DNA of 64,000 bases from NCBI RefSeq assembly GCF_020687765.1, contig NZ_JAJEWJ010000001.1, forward strand, positions 310,001 through 374,000. The letters are read 5' to 3'. A model generated the notes under the pieces. It was not told the DNA's origin and did no database searches. It worked only from the letters and a program-made list of their open reading frames with translations. Shown here piece by piece: positions 27,009 through 40,027 of this stretch (the stretch's first letter is position 1; every line of letters begins with the position of its first letter). Both the position numbers and the translations under genes were made by a program. This DNA is from Sphingobacterium sp. FBM7-1. Lineage in GTDB: Bacteria > Bacteroidota > Bacteroidia > Sphingobacteriales > Sphingobacteriaceae.

Positions 27009-27779
27009 TTAACCCAGTAAAAAGTCTGTCAACGGACTCGATGCTACGGCGACCGGATGAGCGGCCGCTAAACCGGCTTCGTATGCTCTCCGACCTGCAG
27101 TTACGGCCTCTTTAAAAGCTATGGCCATGGCTAAAGGATCGCCTGCTACCGCTATGGCAGTATTAACGAGCACGGCGTCGGCTCCTATCTCCATCGCTTT
27201 TGCAGCATCGGAAGGTGCGCCGATACCTGCATCGACCACTACCGGAACCTGACTTTGTTCAATAATGATTTCCAGAAAATCTAGCGTTAAAAGGCCTTTA
27301 TTACTACCAATCGGCGCGCCTAGCGGCATCACCACCGCTGTCCCCACATCTTCCAAGCGTTTGCAAAGCACAGGATCCGCGTGGATATAAGGCATCACCA
27401 CAAACCCGTCCTTAGCTAATAGCTCTGTCGCCTTCAAGGTCTCTATCGGATCTGGCAGTAGATAGCGGGGATCAGGATGTATTTCTAATTTCACCCAATT
27501 CGTCTCCATAGCCTCGCGCGCCAATTGAGCCGCAAGCACCGCTTCCTCAGCATTTCTAGCGCCCGACGTATTCGGTAGTCGATGAACGCTTGGGATTTGC
27601 AGCCCCGCTAGTAAATCGTCCGAATCTGAATGTAAATCCACCCGTTTCAGCGCTAAGGTCACTAATTCTGTTTCCGAACAACGAACCGCTTCGGTCATCT
27701 CTGTTAACTTTCCAAACTTCCCGGTACCCAAGAACAGTCTAGACGTAAATATTTTATCGGCAATATGTAGTTTACTCAT
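27009..27779 (-). CDS. thiG: thiazole synthase ThiG
   Basis: A 256-residue (beta/alpha)8 enzyme that makes the thiazole phosphate ring from deoxyxylulose-5-phosphate, dehydroglycine and ThiS-thiocarboxylate. [12 protein letters not shown] opens the protein, the Schiff-base lysine region and [12 protein letters not shown] near residue 155 and [29 protein letters not shown] near 185 are diagnostic. Its ATG overlaps the stop of thiE by four bases (ATGA), suggesting translational coupling. Confidence 0.97.
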   Translation of the reverse strand: MSKLHIADKIFTSRLFLGTGKFGKLTEMTEAVRCSETELVTLALKRVDLHSDSDDLLAGLQIPSVHRLPNTSGARNAEEAVLAAQLAREAMETNWVKLEIHPDPRYLLPDPIETLKATELLAKDGFVVMPYIHADPVLCKRLEDVGTAVVMPLGAPIGSNKGLLTLDFLEIIIEQSQVPVVVDAGIGAPSDAAKAMEIGADAVLVNTAIAVAGDPLAMAIAFKEAVTAGRRAYEAGLAAAHPVAVASSPLTDFLLG

Positions 27780-28396
27780 GATAATAATTGTTTAAATTCA
27801 ACAATAGCCTCCGGTGTTTCTGTAATCGCTTTGGATACGGCTACGCCATACACTCCTTCTTCCAATAAAGCCGGAATATCGGGAAGACCAATCCCTCCGA
27901 TAGCATAAATTGCCGGGAAAGAGATATCCTCTTTTTTTAGATCCGCAATTATTTTCTGATAACCTGCTACCCCTAAAATGGGACTCAATTTCTCCTTGGT
28001 AAAGGTTTGTCGGTACGGCCCTAACCCGATATAGTCGCAACCTTCCCGAATTCTTTTTACCACATGCGTAATGGTATTGGCCGTACCACCAACGATCTTG
28101 TCAGCACCCAGCACATGGCGCGCCTTTTCAATACTTTCATCTTCCAGCCCGAGGTGCACACCATCCGCATCGACAGCCTTGGCAAGGTCAACGCTATCGT
28201 TGATAATACAAAGCGCTCCGTACCGCTGACATTGCCGCCTGACTTTTTCCGCTAACCGAAAACGCTCCTCATCGGTGGCGTTCTTCCAACGCAGTTGAAT
28301 CCAATCCGCACCATGATCCAAGGCTTGTTGAATGGCATCGTATTGTTCCGCTGCCGTAACACCTTGTGAAATATACTGTAGTTTACTTAGTGTCAT
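27776..28396 (-). CDS. thiE: thiamine-phosphate synthase ThiE
   Basis: A 206-residue TIM-barrel enzyme that joins the pyrimidine (HMP-PP) and thiazole phosphate units. Recognisable parts are [35 protein letters not shown], and [21 protein letters not shown] (phosphate-binding and active-site loop). It overlaps thiD by 14 nt and thiG by 4 nt. A second family member lies earlier in the operon; this copy keeps the better active-site residues and is the likelier true synthase. Confidence 0.93.
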   Translation of the reverse strand: MTLSKLQYISQGVTAAEQYDAIQQALDHGADWIQLRWKNATDEERFRLAEKVRRQCQRYGALCIINDSVDLAKAVDADGVHLGLEDESIEKARHVLGADKIVGGTANTITHVVKRIREGCDYIGLGPYRQTFTKEKLSPILGVAGYQKIIADLKKEDISFPAIYAIGGIGLPDIPALLEEGVYGVAVSKAITETPEAIVEFKQLLS

Positions 28397-29131
28397 AATG
28401 AAATCCTAATAAAGAGGGGTGACTATTTAAAAATTGTTCGGTATAGGCTTTTGCACGGCGACAGGCCTGTGCTAGTTTTTCGCCATGTGCCAGATAAGCC
28501 GCAATGGCTGCGGAAAGTACACAACCCGAACCGTGCTTCGGACAAATGGCTCTTACCCTAGAAGGGAAATCTATACGCGTTCCCCGCACAAGCAAAGTGT
28601 CCATTCCCTTTTCTTTCTCCCGGTGTCCACCCTTCAATAAGAGGGCATTGGTAAAACTGGTTAAAGCCGGAGCGAGCGTCTGATACTCCTCAGCGTTGGG
28701 CGTGAGGAGGTCGATCTTCTGAAGAAGTCGACCTAAGGTCTCGCAATCCGCCATATCGAAAAAGGTAAAACCCGATGAGCTTTTAAGCACCGGATCCCAG
28801 ATAATAAAAGCAGCTGGGTCCTGCGCACGTATCGCATGTAAGATGGCCGCTAAAAAAGCGAGGTCTTTTACGATGCCTATTTTCACCACTTGAATTGGGT
28901 ACCGCTGCATTATGGCTTCGATGCCCATACAGACAACTTTCACGTCGACCCAATCAATATGAAAGAATGTGTCTTCCGTCTGTATCGTGTTTGCTGTCAT
29001 AATGGCCATTCCTCGCGTTTGCAGCTGCTCGGCTGTCTTCATATCCGCAAGCACGCCCGCTCCACCGGAAGGGTCAAATCCCGCGATACTCAGCACCGCG
29101 GGGCGCTGTTGTTGTTTATCCGTTAATAACA

Positions 29132-29135
<4 letters not shown>
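28383..29135 (-). CDS. thiD: hydroxymethylpyrimidine (phosphate) kinase ThiD
   Basis: A 250-residue ribokinase-fold enzyme phosphorylating HMP and HMP-P. Motifs: SIAGFDPSGGAGVLADMKT near residue 17, ANTIQTE, DPVLKSSSG near 145, and the anion-hole block KHGSGCVLSAAIAAYLAHG near 210. It overlaps its neighbours by 4 and 14 nt, so translation of the operon is tightly coupled. Confidence 0.95.
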
Positions 29136-31768
<2,633 letters not shown>

Positions 31769-31844
31769 TCCTATTAAAATTTTATGTTATTAAATAAAAC
31801 TTTAGGAATGACTACGAGCATGCAGAACGCATCCGTGAAGACAT

Positions 31845-31935
31845 CTTACTTTTCCCTACGCCAGTATGACCCGGATCAGGTTCAAAGGGTAAATCTCAGT
31901 CCGCGATTATTCGCAGACACCCCTAAAGTGTTCGA
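31845..31935 (-). promoter_or_regulatory. TPP riboswitch (THI element)
   Basis: The minus-strand transcript shows the conserved core: AGGGGTG, the central CTGAGA, CCTTTGAACCTGATCCGGGT, and GCGTAGGGAAAAGT. Outer stem arms ACTTT and AAAGT close the element. It precedes thiS by about 75 nt and should lower expression of the whole thiS-to-thiF operon when thiamine pyrophosphate is plentiful. A terminator is not obvious between it and thiS, so control of translation start or of an alternative fold is possible. Confidence 0.93.
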
Positions 31936-31966
31936 CTAAGATAGCATCTTTTTTTGAATTAAGAAA
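31936..31966 (-). promoter_or_regulatory. possible promoter of the thi operon
   Basis: On the minus strand TTTC (31963-31966), 19 nt, then TATCTTAG (31936-31943), each one base off the Bacteroidota consensus TTTG and TAnnTTTG, lie just before the riboswitch. The position is right for a transcript starting at the aptamer. Confidence 0.4.
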
Positions 31967-31995
31967 CTTATTCCCTGCCCTATTGTTCTTTGAGT

Positions 31996-32307
31996 ATGAT
32001 AAGCAAACTAAAAATTGACGTCACTTCGTTCTATCAAACGCAGTATCAGCGTTTACGTTGGACGTTAAATGATCAGACGCAAAACGAAACAGAAATCGCC
32101 ATCGAGGAGGAATCGATAACGGACAGAACCGACATACGGGAAGCTATCGAAGACCATGTGGATCAAATCACGGAGTCCTTGCCCGAAGGTCGCTTATTAA
32201 GCGACTACGAAGTCACCTTGTCCTTTGACGATTCGATCAAGGATGAAGACAAAAGCACATTCACCCGCATATTTAACGAATTCAATACCCGCGACGAGTC
32301 TGATTAA
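31996..32307 (+). CDS. hypothetical protein, 103 residues
   Basis: An acidic, soluble protein with no recognised domain, signal or membrane segment. The ATG at 31996 is preferred over the TTG two codons earlier. Predicted helices with alternating charge (EEESITDRTDIREAIEDHVDQITES) and a C-terminal beta-like stretch. It lies 14 nt upstream of the MATE exporter gene and is probably co-transcribed with it. Function unknown. Confidence 0.65.
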   Translation: MISKLKIDVTSFYQTQYQRLRWTLNDQTQNETEIAIEEESITDRTDIREAIEDHVDQITESLPEGRLLSDYEVTLSFDDSIKDEDKSTFTRIFNEFNTRDESD

Positions 32308-32321
32308 AAGAGATATTACGT

Positions 32322-33662
32322 ATGTTTGGGCGGCTTATGATCCATAAGAACTACGTCCGCATCATCAAATTAGCATTCCCGATTGTTCTGGCGAATGCCT
32401 CGGTACCCCTACTGGGGTTAGCCGACACGGCTGCTATCGGCCAAACCGGTGCAGCTACCGATCTAGGGGCCATCGCCTTGGCCTCTTTAATTTTTAATTT
32501 TGTTTACTGGGGCTTCGGTTTCCTCCGCATGGGCACCACGGGTTTTATATCGCAGGCTTCCGGCGCGAACGATCTCGACGAAACTCATGCCTTGGTCTTT
32601 CGCGCGGTCTTCCTAGGTGCCGGAATCGGCATATTACTGATCGCTTTGCAACGTATAATCGGCCAAACGGCAATAGGCTTATTATCCGCTAGCGATGACA
32701 TCAAAGAGCTGGTCGATCATTATTTTTATATCCGTATCTGGGGTGCGCCCGCGACACTCATTACCTTTAGTTTACTCGGTACTTTTATCGGAATGGGCTG
32801 GACAAAGCACCTGCTTTTTGTCCAATTATTTCTTAACGGCCTGAATATTATCCTCAACGTACTGTTTGTGGTCGGCTATGATCTGGGCGTGCGCGGCATC
32901 GCATGGGGTACAGTAATAGCCGAATGGTGCACGGTTTTTTTTGCGTTTTATTTGCTGCTTCGGAAGCTCCAGCTGGGTAGTTTCTTCAGCCGTCTTCAAC
33001 AGTTACAAGCACGGGTCTTTGATAAAAGCAAACTGTTGGCGATGATCAAGGTAAATGGCGATATTATGATCCGTACTTTGGCCTTGCTAAGTGGGTTTGC
33101 ATGGTTCGCTAACCAGGGCGCGCTATTCGGTGACCAGATTTTAGCGGCCAACCATGTATTATTGCAGTTCGTCTCCCTATCCGCTTTCTTTTTAGATGGC
33201 TTTGCACACGTCGCGGAGATGCTAACCGGCAAGGCTTATGGGGCAAAAGACCGCGTCTATTTTGTACAACAGGTGCGTCATTCCACCCTATTGGCAGGCA
33301 TCACAGCACTCTTTTTAGCCAGCAGTCTTTACATAGCGGGAGATCTCCTTATCCCCTTGCTCAGCAAGGATATGCAGGTTCAGCTGGTTGCATCCGCGCA
33401 TTTGGGGTATGCAGCCATTTATATCGCCCTATCCTTTGTTGCTTTCCAACTGGACGGCATATTTATCGGCGTCACAAAAAGCGTTGAAATGCGAAACGCT
33501 ACGCTGATGGCTTTAATTATTTTCATCGGCTCAGGGTTATGGTTGACAACGGCTTACGGAAATGCCGGATTATGGATAAGCTTTATCATCTATGTAGTTG
33601 CACGCGCTGTTATGTTAGGCTTGTATTATCCGAAAATCGGCCGAGAGATGGCAATTAACTAA
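32322..33662 (+). CDS. MATE-family efflux transporter (DinF-like)
   Basis: A 446-residue membrane protein with about 12 hydrophobic segments. The opening IIKLAFPIVLANASVPLLGLADTAAIG and the mid-protein FADGFAH-like FLDGFAHVAEMLTGKAYGAKD place it in the MATE group close to DinF/NorM. It would export cationic drugs or metabolites using Na+ or H+. Start could also be the ATG at 32337. Substrate unknown. Confidence 0.9.
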   Translation: MFGRLMIHKNYVRIIKLAFPIVLANASVPLLGLADTAAIGQTGAATDLGAIALASLIFNFVYWGFGFLRMGTTGFISQASGANDLDETHALVFRAVFLGAGIGILLIALQRIIGQTAIGLLSASDDIKELVDHYFYIRIWGAPATLITFSLLGTFIGMGWTKHLLFVQLFLNGLNIILNVLFVVGYDLGVRGIAWGTVIAEWCTVFFAFYLLLRKLQLGSFFSRLQQLQARVFDKSKLLAMIKVNGDIMIRTLALLSGFAWFANQGALFGDQILAANHVLLQFVSLSAFFLDGFAHVAEMLTGKAYGAKDRVYFVQQVRHSTLLAGITALFLASSLYIAGDLLIPLLSKDMQVQLVASAHLGYAAIYIALSFVAFQLDGIFIGVTKSVEMRNATLMALIIFIGSGLWLTTAYGNAGLWISFIIYVVARAVMLGLYYPKIGREMAIN

Positions 33663-33706
33663 CAAATTATTCTATATTTATAACCATAGACAATAGCAAC
33701 TAAGGT

Positions 33707-35530
33707 ATGGCATCTGTTCGAGTATTTTTTTTATTGATCTTGGTATATGTGGGTAGCGTACCCTATACTTTTGGGCAAGATAGCGTTGCTTTAGCGGACA
33801 CGGCGGAAGAGATATCGCTGAAAGCGAATGATCTGATCCAGATACGCGAACAACAGTATCAAGATTCTTTGCTGCGAAAAAAACTGGAAGAACAATTGAT
33901 ATCGCTTTCTACGCAAGGCGACAACGAACGGCAACAGCTTTTACGTGAAATCAATGTCTTGCGGAGCCGTGACTCCATATTATATGCCAAACGCAAACAG
34001 GCTGTTGATTCGCTCCGTAGCCTTAATCAAGGCGTACCCGTAGTCCCTTTTCGAGACACCTTGTTTACCCTATATACCCAGATCGGCAGTTATACCGCGC
34101 AAGAACGGGCCGCCGCCATCGAAAACAGAATTCGCTCCTTGGCCGATAATTATAAGGTCAACGTAGATTCTATATACCTGCAGCAAAATGAAGACAGCTG
34201 GATTGTCATCTGGCAGGATCAAATGATTGCCGGCGTTAACGAAGAAGATGCGATGTGGGCCGATATGCAAATCGCACAATTAGCGGATCACTACCTGCAC
34301 CATATTCGGGCGAGTATTCAACAATACCGAGACGATACCAGTCTGCAAAAAATAGCAATGGGCATAGGCTTCGCAATTATTATTATTGCTGCCCTTGCCC
34401 TTTTGATCCGAGGAATTGGAAAAGCTATACGTTGGGTAAAAAAGAGGTTGCTTCTATTACGGACTTCTTTATTTCCCGGTTTGCAGATTAAGGGATACGA
34501 GATCGTCTCGGCCAATAGGCAGGTGAAATTCGTGTGGTCTATCCTGGATATTCTTAAGTGGCTTTTGATACTCGTATCGGTTTACCTCGCGCTCCCGGTC
34601 TTATTAAATTTATTTCCTACCACCCGGGGATATGCCCCTATTTTATTAGGCTATTTTATCAAGCCAATAAAAGACGTGGCACAGGCGATCGTCGCTTACC
34701 TGCCGAATATGATTACCATTGTGGTTATCTGTTTTATTTTTCGCTACCTATTAAAAGCGTTGCGGTTCTTCGCCCAAGAGATACATAATGGATCCTTGAG
34801 TTTTCCGGGTTTTTACCGTGAATGGGCCTTGCCGACCTATCATATTGTACGGGTTTTGTTGTTCGCCTTTTTGCTTATTATTATATTCCCATACTTTCCG
34901 GGAGCACATACCCCGATCTTTAAAGGAGTGTCCGTTTTTATCGGGGTGCTCTTTACATTTAGTTCCGCCGGTGCGCTGGGTAATATTGTTGCCGGGCTTT
35001 TACTGACCTATATGCGGTCTTTTTCCATCGGCGACCGGGTCAAAATCGGTGAAGTATCGGGTGATATCATCGAGAAAAGCCTGTTGGTAACACGGATCCG
35101 TACGGTAAAAAACGAAGTAATTTCTGTTCCCAATTCCCAGGTGATGAACAGCCATACGATCAACTACAGTATGGACGTAGACGAAAACCCCTTGATCGTT
35201 TATACCCATATTACGATGGCCTATGAAATTACCTGGCAGCAGGTACACGAATTGGCGAAGAAAGCTTGCGACCAAGTCGATTTATTAGAGAAAAACCCGG
35301 CACCCTTTATCCTGCAAACCAGCTTGGACGATTTCTACGTGACCTATCAGATTAACGCCTATACCCGCAATCCGCACAAACAGGCGCTTATTTATTCCGA
35401 ATTACACAAACATTTGCTCGACGTTTTTCACGCCGCCGGGATCGAACTTTTGTCGCCACATTTTCGTGCGATGCGCGACGGATCTGAACTCGATATGCCC
35501 GCCGCGTATAAGAAAGATAATGGCAATTAG
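33707..35530 (+). CDS. MscS-type mechanosensitive ion channel protein
   Basis: A 607-residue protein with a signal peptide (ends TFGQDS), a periplasmic coiled-coil-prone region (about residues 35-200), several membrane helices from about 215, and the MscS pore/beta domain. The diagnostic stretch is FSSAGALGNIVAGLLLTYMRSFSIGDRVKIGEVSGDIIEKSLL, followed by VISVPNSQVMNSHTINYS. It should open under membrane tension and release solutes during osmotic downshock. Larger than E. coli MscS because of the N-terminal periplasmic part. Confidence 0.93.
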   Translation: MASVRVFFLLILVYVGSVPYTFGQDSVALADTAEEISLKANDLIQIREQQYQDSLLRKKLEEQLISLSTQGDNERQQLLREINVLRSRDSILYAKRKQAVDSLRSLNQGVPVVPFRDTLFTLYTQIGSYTAQERAAAIENRIRSLADNYKVNVDSIYLQQNEDSWIVIWQDQMIAGVNEEDAMWADMQIAQLADHYLHHIRASIQQYRDDTSLQKIAMGIGFAIIIIAALALLIRGIGKAIRWVKKRLLLLRTSLFPGLQIKGYEIVSANRQVKFVWSILDILKWLLILVSVYLALPVLLNLFPTTRGYAPILLGYFIKPIKDVAQAIVAYLPNMITIVVICFIFRYLLKALRFFAQEIHNGSLSFPGFYREWALPTYHIVRVLLFAFLLIIIFPYFPGAHTPIFKGVSVFIGVLFTFSSAGALGNIVAGLLLTYMRSFSIGDRVKIGEVSGDIIEKSLLVTRIRTVKNEVISVPNSQVMNSHTINYSMDVDENPLIVYTHITMAYEITWQQVHELAKKACDQVDLLEKNPAPFILQTSLDDFYVTYQINAYTRNPHKQALIYSELHKHLLDVFHAAGIELLSPHFRAMRDGSELDMPAAYKKDNGN

Positions 35531-35584
35531 CAGGTATTACATAGGGATTACCATATTTCATTCGTAAGGTGGTAATTTTGGGAT

Positions 35585-36583
35585 ATGGATACACTTAAGT
35601 TATCGGTTTTGGATCTCGCGACCGTCAGCAAAGGGCAAGATGCACAGCAAGCTATTGCGAGAAGCGTTGAAGCCGCACAATGCGTGGAGCATTTAGGATA
35701 CGAGCGAATTTGGTTCGCCGAACACCATAATATGGAACATATTGCCAGTTCTGCTACCGCTGTTTTAATCGGTCATGTAGCCGGAAAAACCAATCATATC
35801 CGCATCGGTTCAGGCGGCATTATGCTACCCAATCATTCCCCTTTAATGGTAGCCGAACAATTCGGAACCTTAGAAACCCTATACCCGGGGCGGATCGACC
35901 TAGGCCTTGGGCGCGCGCCAGGCACCGATCAAGTCACGGCCATGGCGCTCCGACGCAATAACCTGAATACCGCTTTCTACTTCAAAGACGATGTATTGGC
36001 CCTCCAACAATACTTTGAAAACGATGATCCGTCCGAAAAAGTACGGGCTTTTCCGGGCGAGGGCTTAGATATTCCCATTTATATCCTTGGTTCCAGTACA
36101 GACTCTGCTTACTTAGCGGCTGAGCTTGGATTGCCTTATGCCTTTGCTGCACACTTCGCACCGGCTATGCTTGCGCAAGCTGCGGCGATTTATCGTGCGA
36201 ACTTCAAACCCTCGCGTTATTTGGAGCAACCTTACTTTATCGCCTGCGTCAATATTATCGCTGCAGAAACTACTGCCGAGGCCGATTTTCTGGCGAGCAG
36301 CTTATTTAACATGTTTGCCGGTATCATTACGAATCATCGCCGTCCGCTATCGCCTCCTACCGAGCAGCCTATCTATCATGGCATTCCAGAGATCGAAAAA
36401 GCGGTGTATAACATGACGGCCTGTACCTTTACCGGCGACAAGGAAACTCTCGCGCAGGACATCCCCGATTTTGTGAGCCGTTACCAGGTTGATGAGTTGA
36501 TGACGACCAACTACATCTTCGATAACGATAAAAGACTGGAATCCTTCCGTATCATTAAAGAAGCGTTGAACAAGGAAGCATAG
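35585..36583 (+). CDS. LLM-class flavin-dependent oxidoreductase (luciferase-like)
   Basis: A 332-residue bacterial-luciferase-fold protein. [44 protein letters not shown] at the start and [41 protein letters not shown] near residue 80 are the standard signature of the MsnO8/YhbW-type single-component group. Uses FMN or F420-like flavin with an unknown substrate. The neighbours (mechanosensitive channel, aspartate dehydrogenase) give no pathway. Confidence 0.92.
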   Translation: MDTLKLSVLDLATVSKGQDAQQAIARSVEAAQCVEHLGYERIWFAEHHNMEHIASSATAVLIGHVAGKTNHIRIGSGGIMLPNHSPLMVAEQFGTLETLYPGRIDLGLGRAPGTDQVTAMALRRNNLNTAFYFKDDVLALQQYFENDDPSEKVRAFPGEGLDIPIYILGSSTDSAYLAAELGLPYAFAAHFAPAMLAQAAAIYRANFKPSRYLEQPYFIACVNIIAAETTAEADFLASSLFNMFAGIITNHRRPLSPPTEQPIYHGIPEIEKAVYNMTACTFTGDKETLAQDIPDFVSRYQVDELMTTNYIFDNDKRLESFRIIKEALNKEA

Positions 36584-36640
36584 CGCCTTCCAAACAAAAA
36601 CAATTTTGCTTTCGATCAAAAAAACAGTAAGTTGGACCAT

Positions 36641-37444
36641 ATGGAAAAAAAGACCTTAGCTATTATCGGTTGTGGCAGATTGGCCACCCTTATTACGGAT
36701 GCGTATAACAACAATTTACTCTCCGAGTTTGAATTGGTTGCGACCTATTCCCGGAGTAAGGAAAAGGCGGAATATATCGCCGAGAAAGTTAATACGGGCG
36801 GACGTTCGGAATCCACTTGCGTCCCGCAGGCGTCCATTTCGGACTTACTAGCATTAAAGCCTGACTATATTATTGAAACTGCATCACCCAATGCCCTTAA
36901 AAGTTTTGCCTTAGATGCGTTAAAAAACGGTTCATCGATCGTGACGCTCTCGATGGGGGCCTTTGCGGACAAAGCATTCTATGAGGATGTCACTAAGACC
37001 GCCAAACAATACGGAACCAGAGTCCATATTGCCTCCGGCGCTATCGGCGGACTGGATGTATTACGCACCGTATCTTTGATGGGTCCCTGCGAAGCAACAT
37101 TTCAAACTGAAAAAAGCCCAAATTCACTACGAAAGTCGTCTGTTTATGAGGAATCCCTACAATACGAGAAGAAAAAGGTATTCGAAGGAAATGCGGTTGA
37201 AGCTATCGCACTTTTCCCTACCAGCGTTAACGTATCGGTGGCAGCTTCTATTGCTTCTGTTGGGCCGGAAAACATGCGGGTATCGATTACTTCTACCCCT
37301 GAGTTTATAGGCGACAACCACCGCATAGAGATCAAAAATGACCAAGTCCATGCGGTAGTTGACGTCTATAGTGCTACAGCCCAGATTGCAGGCTGGAGCA
37401 TTGTCAATACACTGCGAAATATCGTTTCGCCTATTGTGTTTTAA
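36641..37444 (+). CDS. nadX: L-aspartate dehydrogenase-like protein (NadX type)
   Basis: About 267 residues from the ATG at 36641; a TTG three codons upstream is less likely. The Rossmann motif is IIGCGRLATLI, and the C-terminal aspartate-dehydrogenase domain contains ASGAIGGLDVLR near residue 130 and NVSVAASIASVGPENMRV. Known members oxidise aspartate to iminoaspartate for NAD synthesis, although many bacterial copies have other roles; nadA/nadC are not in the window. The 3' end overlaps the convergent dehydrogenase gene by 14 nt. Confidence 0.8.
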   Translation: MEKKTLAIIGCGRLATLITDAYNNNLLSEFELVATYSRSKEKAEYIAEKVNTGGRSESTCVPQASISDLLALKPDYIIETASPNALKSFALDALKNGSSIVTLSMGAFADKAFYEDVTKTAKQYGTRVHIASGAIGGLDVLRTVSLMGPCEATFQTEKSPNSLRKSSVYEESLQYEKKKVFEGNAVEAIALFPTSVNVSVAASIASVGPENMRVSITSTPEFIGDNHRIEIKNDQVHAVVDVYSATAQIAGWSIVNTLRNIVSPIVF

Positions 37445-38342
37445 TATAGCTTTCAATATTGGCCAATACCTTCTCGCTCAGGCGTACAAACGCCTGGCGG
37501 GTGCGGCCTACCGAAACCCCCATGCAGTTTACATGCGGATGGTCTACAAATTTCTCATTGCCTAAAGCAATCAGCGTATCACAGTAGCACCGGTTATCCC
37601 CTTCAATCCATTTAGCGAAAGGTTCTTCATCCCATGCTGGAGAAAGGCCGGTATTGATTAAGATCTTACGGTCGCCCATCGCTGCGAAATCCTCTTCGTG
37701 TAGCAAAACGACACCGCGATTCAAACAGGTGATAATGACTTCATTTTCTTTTACCAGTTCACGAACCGGCAGAAACCGATAGCCTTTTTGCTTAGCATCT
37801 TCTTTTTCAGAACGGGCGAAATACGAAATTTCCGCACCGAAGAACCGAAGCGCATCCGCAATCATGCCCCCTGATTTACCCAAGCCAATAATGCCCACTT
37901 TTGTATTGGTAATTTCGCGGGGTACCCCGTCCCATGGCTCACGTGGCGTACCATCATTCTCCGTTCCGAAGCCGTGCAGGCAACGTACCAGTTCGCTCAC
38001 CACATACTCTACCACTCCTTCATCCCCATAGTCACGTACACCTAATACCGTGATACCTCTTGAATTGGCATAACGAATATCGACGTTTGCACTCTCGGGC
38101 GTGTAGAGTGAGCAGCACATGCCAATATATTTCACATTAGGACATTTCGACAACGCGTCTTCACCCAAGCGCGAGATATAGCTGATCAAAACAGCATCCG
38201 CATCACCAATCCGCTCAGCCATTTCTTCGGCTGACTGCGGACTATCCGGATAAAAAATAACTTCATCCGCATACTTAAACAAAGCCTCCTCTGCCGAGGG
38301 AATTAAATTCAATGGCTCAACAGCAACTATTTTTTTAAACAT
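37431..38342 (-). CDS. D-isomer-specific 2-hydroxyacid dehydrogenase
   Basis: A 303-residue NAD-dependent dehydrogenase. VGIIGLGKSGGMIADALRFFGAEISYFARS is the cofactor-binding Rossmann segment; the substrate-side Arg and the Glu/His pair seem to fall in ITCLNRGVV and DHPHVNCMG. The family oxidises or reduces D-2-hydroxyacids such as glycerate or lactate; the substrate here is unknown. Convergent with, and overlapping by 14 nt, the aspartate dehydrogenase gene. Confidence 0.87.
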   Translation of the reverse strand: MFKKIVAVEPLNLIPSAEEALFKYADEVIFYPDSPQSAEEMAERIGDADAVLISYISRLGEDALSKCPNVKYIGMCCSLYTPESANVDIRYANSRGITVLGVRDYGDEGVVEYVVSELVRCLHGFGTENDGTPREPWDGVPREITNTKVGIIGLGKSGGMIADALRFFGAEISYFARSEKEDAKQKGYRFLPVRELVKENEVIITCLNRGVVLLHEEDFAAMGDRKILINTGLSPAWDEEPFAKWIEGDNRCYCDTLIALGNEKFVDHPHVNCMGVSVGRTRQAFVRLSEKVLANIESYIKTQ

Positions 38343-38374
38343 ATCAAATAAATAAAGTAAAGTTGTTTACTAAC

Positions 38375-39847
38375 CTAATACGCTTTCGCGAATAATACCC
38401 GCTTGTTGGACGGCTTACCCGTAAAGATACAGGTACCGGCTTCCTCCTTTGCATCCAAAGGAACACAACGGATGGTTGCTTTCGTCTCGTCCTTCACGCG
38501 TTTTTCTGTTTCTACCGTTCCGTCCCAATGACAGGAAACAAAACCACCTTTCGTTTCTAAAATCTCTTTAAACTCCTCATAAGAATTTACCTCGGTAATA
38601 TGCTCATTACGGAACGAAAGTGCTTTATGGTAAATATTCTCCTGAATAATTCCCAATAGATTTTCAATCGTTACAGCCAGCCCCTCCTGCGATACCGTTT
38701 CTTTGGTTTGCGTATCGCGGCGTGCCAATTCTACTGTTCCATTTTGCATATCGCGCGCACCCACGGCTACCCGTAGCGGTACGCCTTTCATTTCCCACTC
38801 GGCAAATTTAAATCCCGGACGTTGGGTATCGCGGTCATCATATTTTACCGAAATATCCATATCCTGTAGCGATGCGGACAGCGAATTAACAAAGCCATCT
38901 ATCGTGGCTTTTTCTTCCTCAGTTTTATAGATCGGTACGATAACCACCTGAATAGGTGCCAATTTTGGAGGGAGTACAAGTCCTTGGTCGTCTGAGTGCG
39001 CCATAATCAACGCTCCCATTAAACGGGTAGATACCCCCCAAGAAGTCGCCCAAACGTGTTCTAGCTTACCTTCTTTCGAGGTAAATTTCACATCAAAAGC
39101 TTTCGCAAAGTTTTGCCCCAGAAAGTGCGAAGTACCGGCCTGTAAGGCTTTGCCATCCTGCATTAACGCTTCTATACAATACGTTTCTAAAGCACCTGCG
39201 AAACGCTCATTTTCCGTTTTAACACCCCGCACCACCGGAACGGCAAGGGTTTGTTCAGCAAAGTCGGCGTACACCTCTAACATACGTTCTGCTTCTTCGA
39301 TGGCTTCGTCACGGGTAGCATGTGCCGTATGGCCTTCTTGCCATAAAAACTCCGCCGTGCGCAAGAATAAACGCGTACGCATTTCCCAACGAACCACGTT
39401 AGCCCACTGGTTCACTAAAATTGGTAAATCGCGATAAGACTCTATCCAACCTTTATAGGTATTCCAGATGATCGTTTCCGAGGTAGGGCGTACGATAAGC
39501 TCTTCCTCCAACTTCGCTGTCTCGTCTACCACTATATTGCCTTCTCCATCATTCTTTAAGCGGTAGTGGGTCACTACCGCACACTCGGTGGCAAAACCCT
39601 CCACGTGCGATGCCTCTTTCGAGAAAAAAGATTTAGGTATAAAAAGCGGGAAATAAGCATTAGAATGCCCGGTATCTTTAAATTTCTTATCCAAAATCGC
39701 CTGCATACGCTCCCATATGGCATACCCATAAGGTTTGATCACCATACAACCCCGGACGGCAGAATGCTCTGCCAGATCAGCCTTGACGACTAAGTCGTTG
39801 TACCATTGCGAATAATCTTCGCTACGACTTGTTATACCTTTTCCCAT
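38375..39847 (-). CDS. proS: prolyl-tRNA synthetase, archaeal/eukaryote-like type
   Basis: A 490-residue class II synthetase that charges tRNA-Pro. [40 protein letters not shown] opens the catalytic domain; motif 2 is in [21 protein letters not shown] near residue 163; motif 3 is in [21 protein letters not shown], which runs into the anticodon-binding domain. The archaeal-type C-terminal zinc-like domain follows. The editing insertion of the bacterial long form is absent, as is usual in Bacteroidota. Confidence 0.97.
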   Translation of the reverse strand: MGKGITSRSEDYSQWYNDLVVKADLAEHSAVRGCMVIKPYGYAIWERMQAILDKKFKDTGHSNAYFPLFIPKSFFSKEASHVEGFATECAVVTHYRLKNDGEGNIVVDETAKLEEELIVRPTSETIIWNTYKGWIESYRDLPILVNQWANVVRWEMRTRLFLRTAEFLWQEGHTAHATRDEAIEEAERMLEVYADFAEQTLAVPVVRGVKTENERFAGALETYCIEALMQDGKALQAGTSHFLGQNFAKAFDVKFTSKEGKLEHVWATSWGVSTRLMGALIMAHSDDQGLVLPPKLAPIQVVIVPIYKTEEEKATIDGFVNSLSASLQDMDISVKYDDRDTQRPGFKFAEWEMKGVPLRVAVGARDMQNGTVELARRDTQTKETVSQEGLAVTIENLLGIIQENIYHKALSFRNEHITEVNSYEEFKEILETKGGFVSCHWDGTVETEKRVKDETKATIRCVPLDAKEEAGTCIFTGKPSNKRVLFAKAY

Positions 39848-40027
39848 TATTTATTTCGATTTTTATTTCTGTAACAATTCTTGTATTTTGTACGTATTAT
39901 ATATAAAACTTCGGGAGCCCTGAGGTTTTATTTATATTTTTGACTAGAGATTAAACCCCCGGTTAAAAAACCGGTCTAAGATAATAAATAAAGACTGTAT
40001 TAACGAAGTTTAACAGTAGAGGATATC

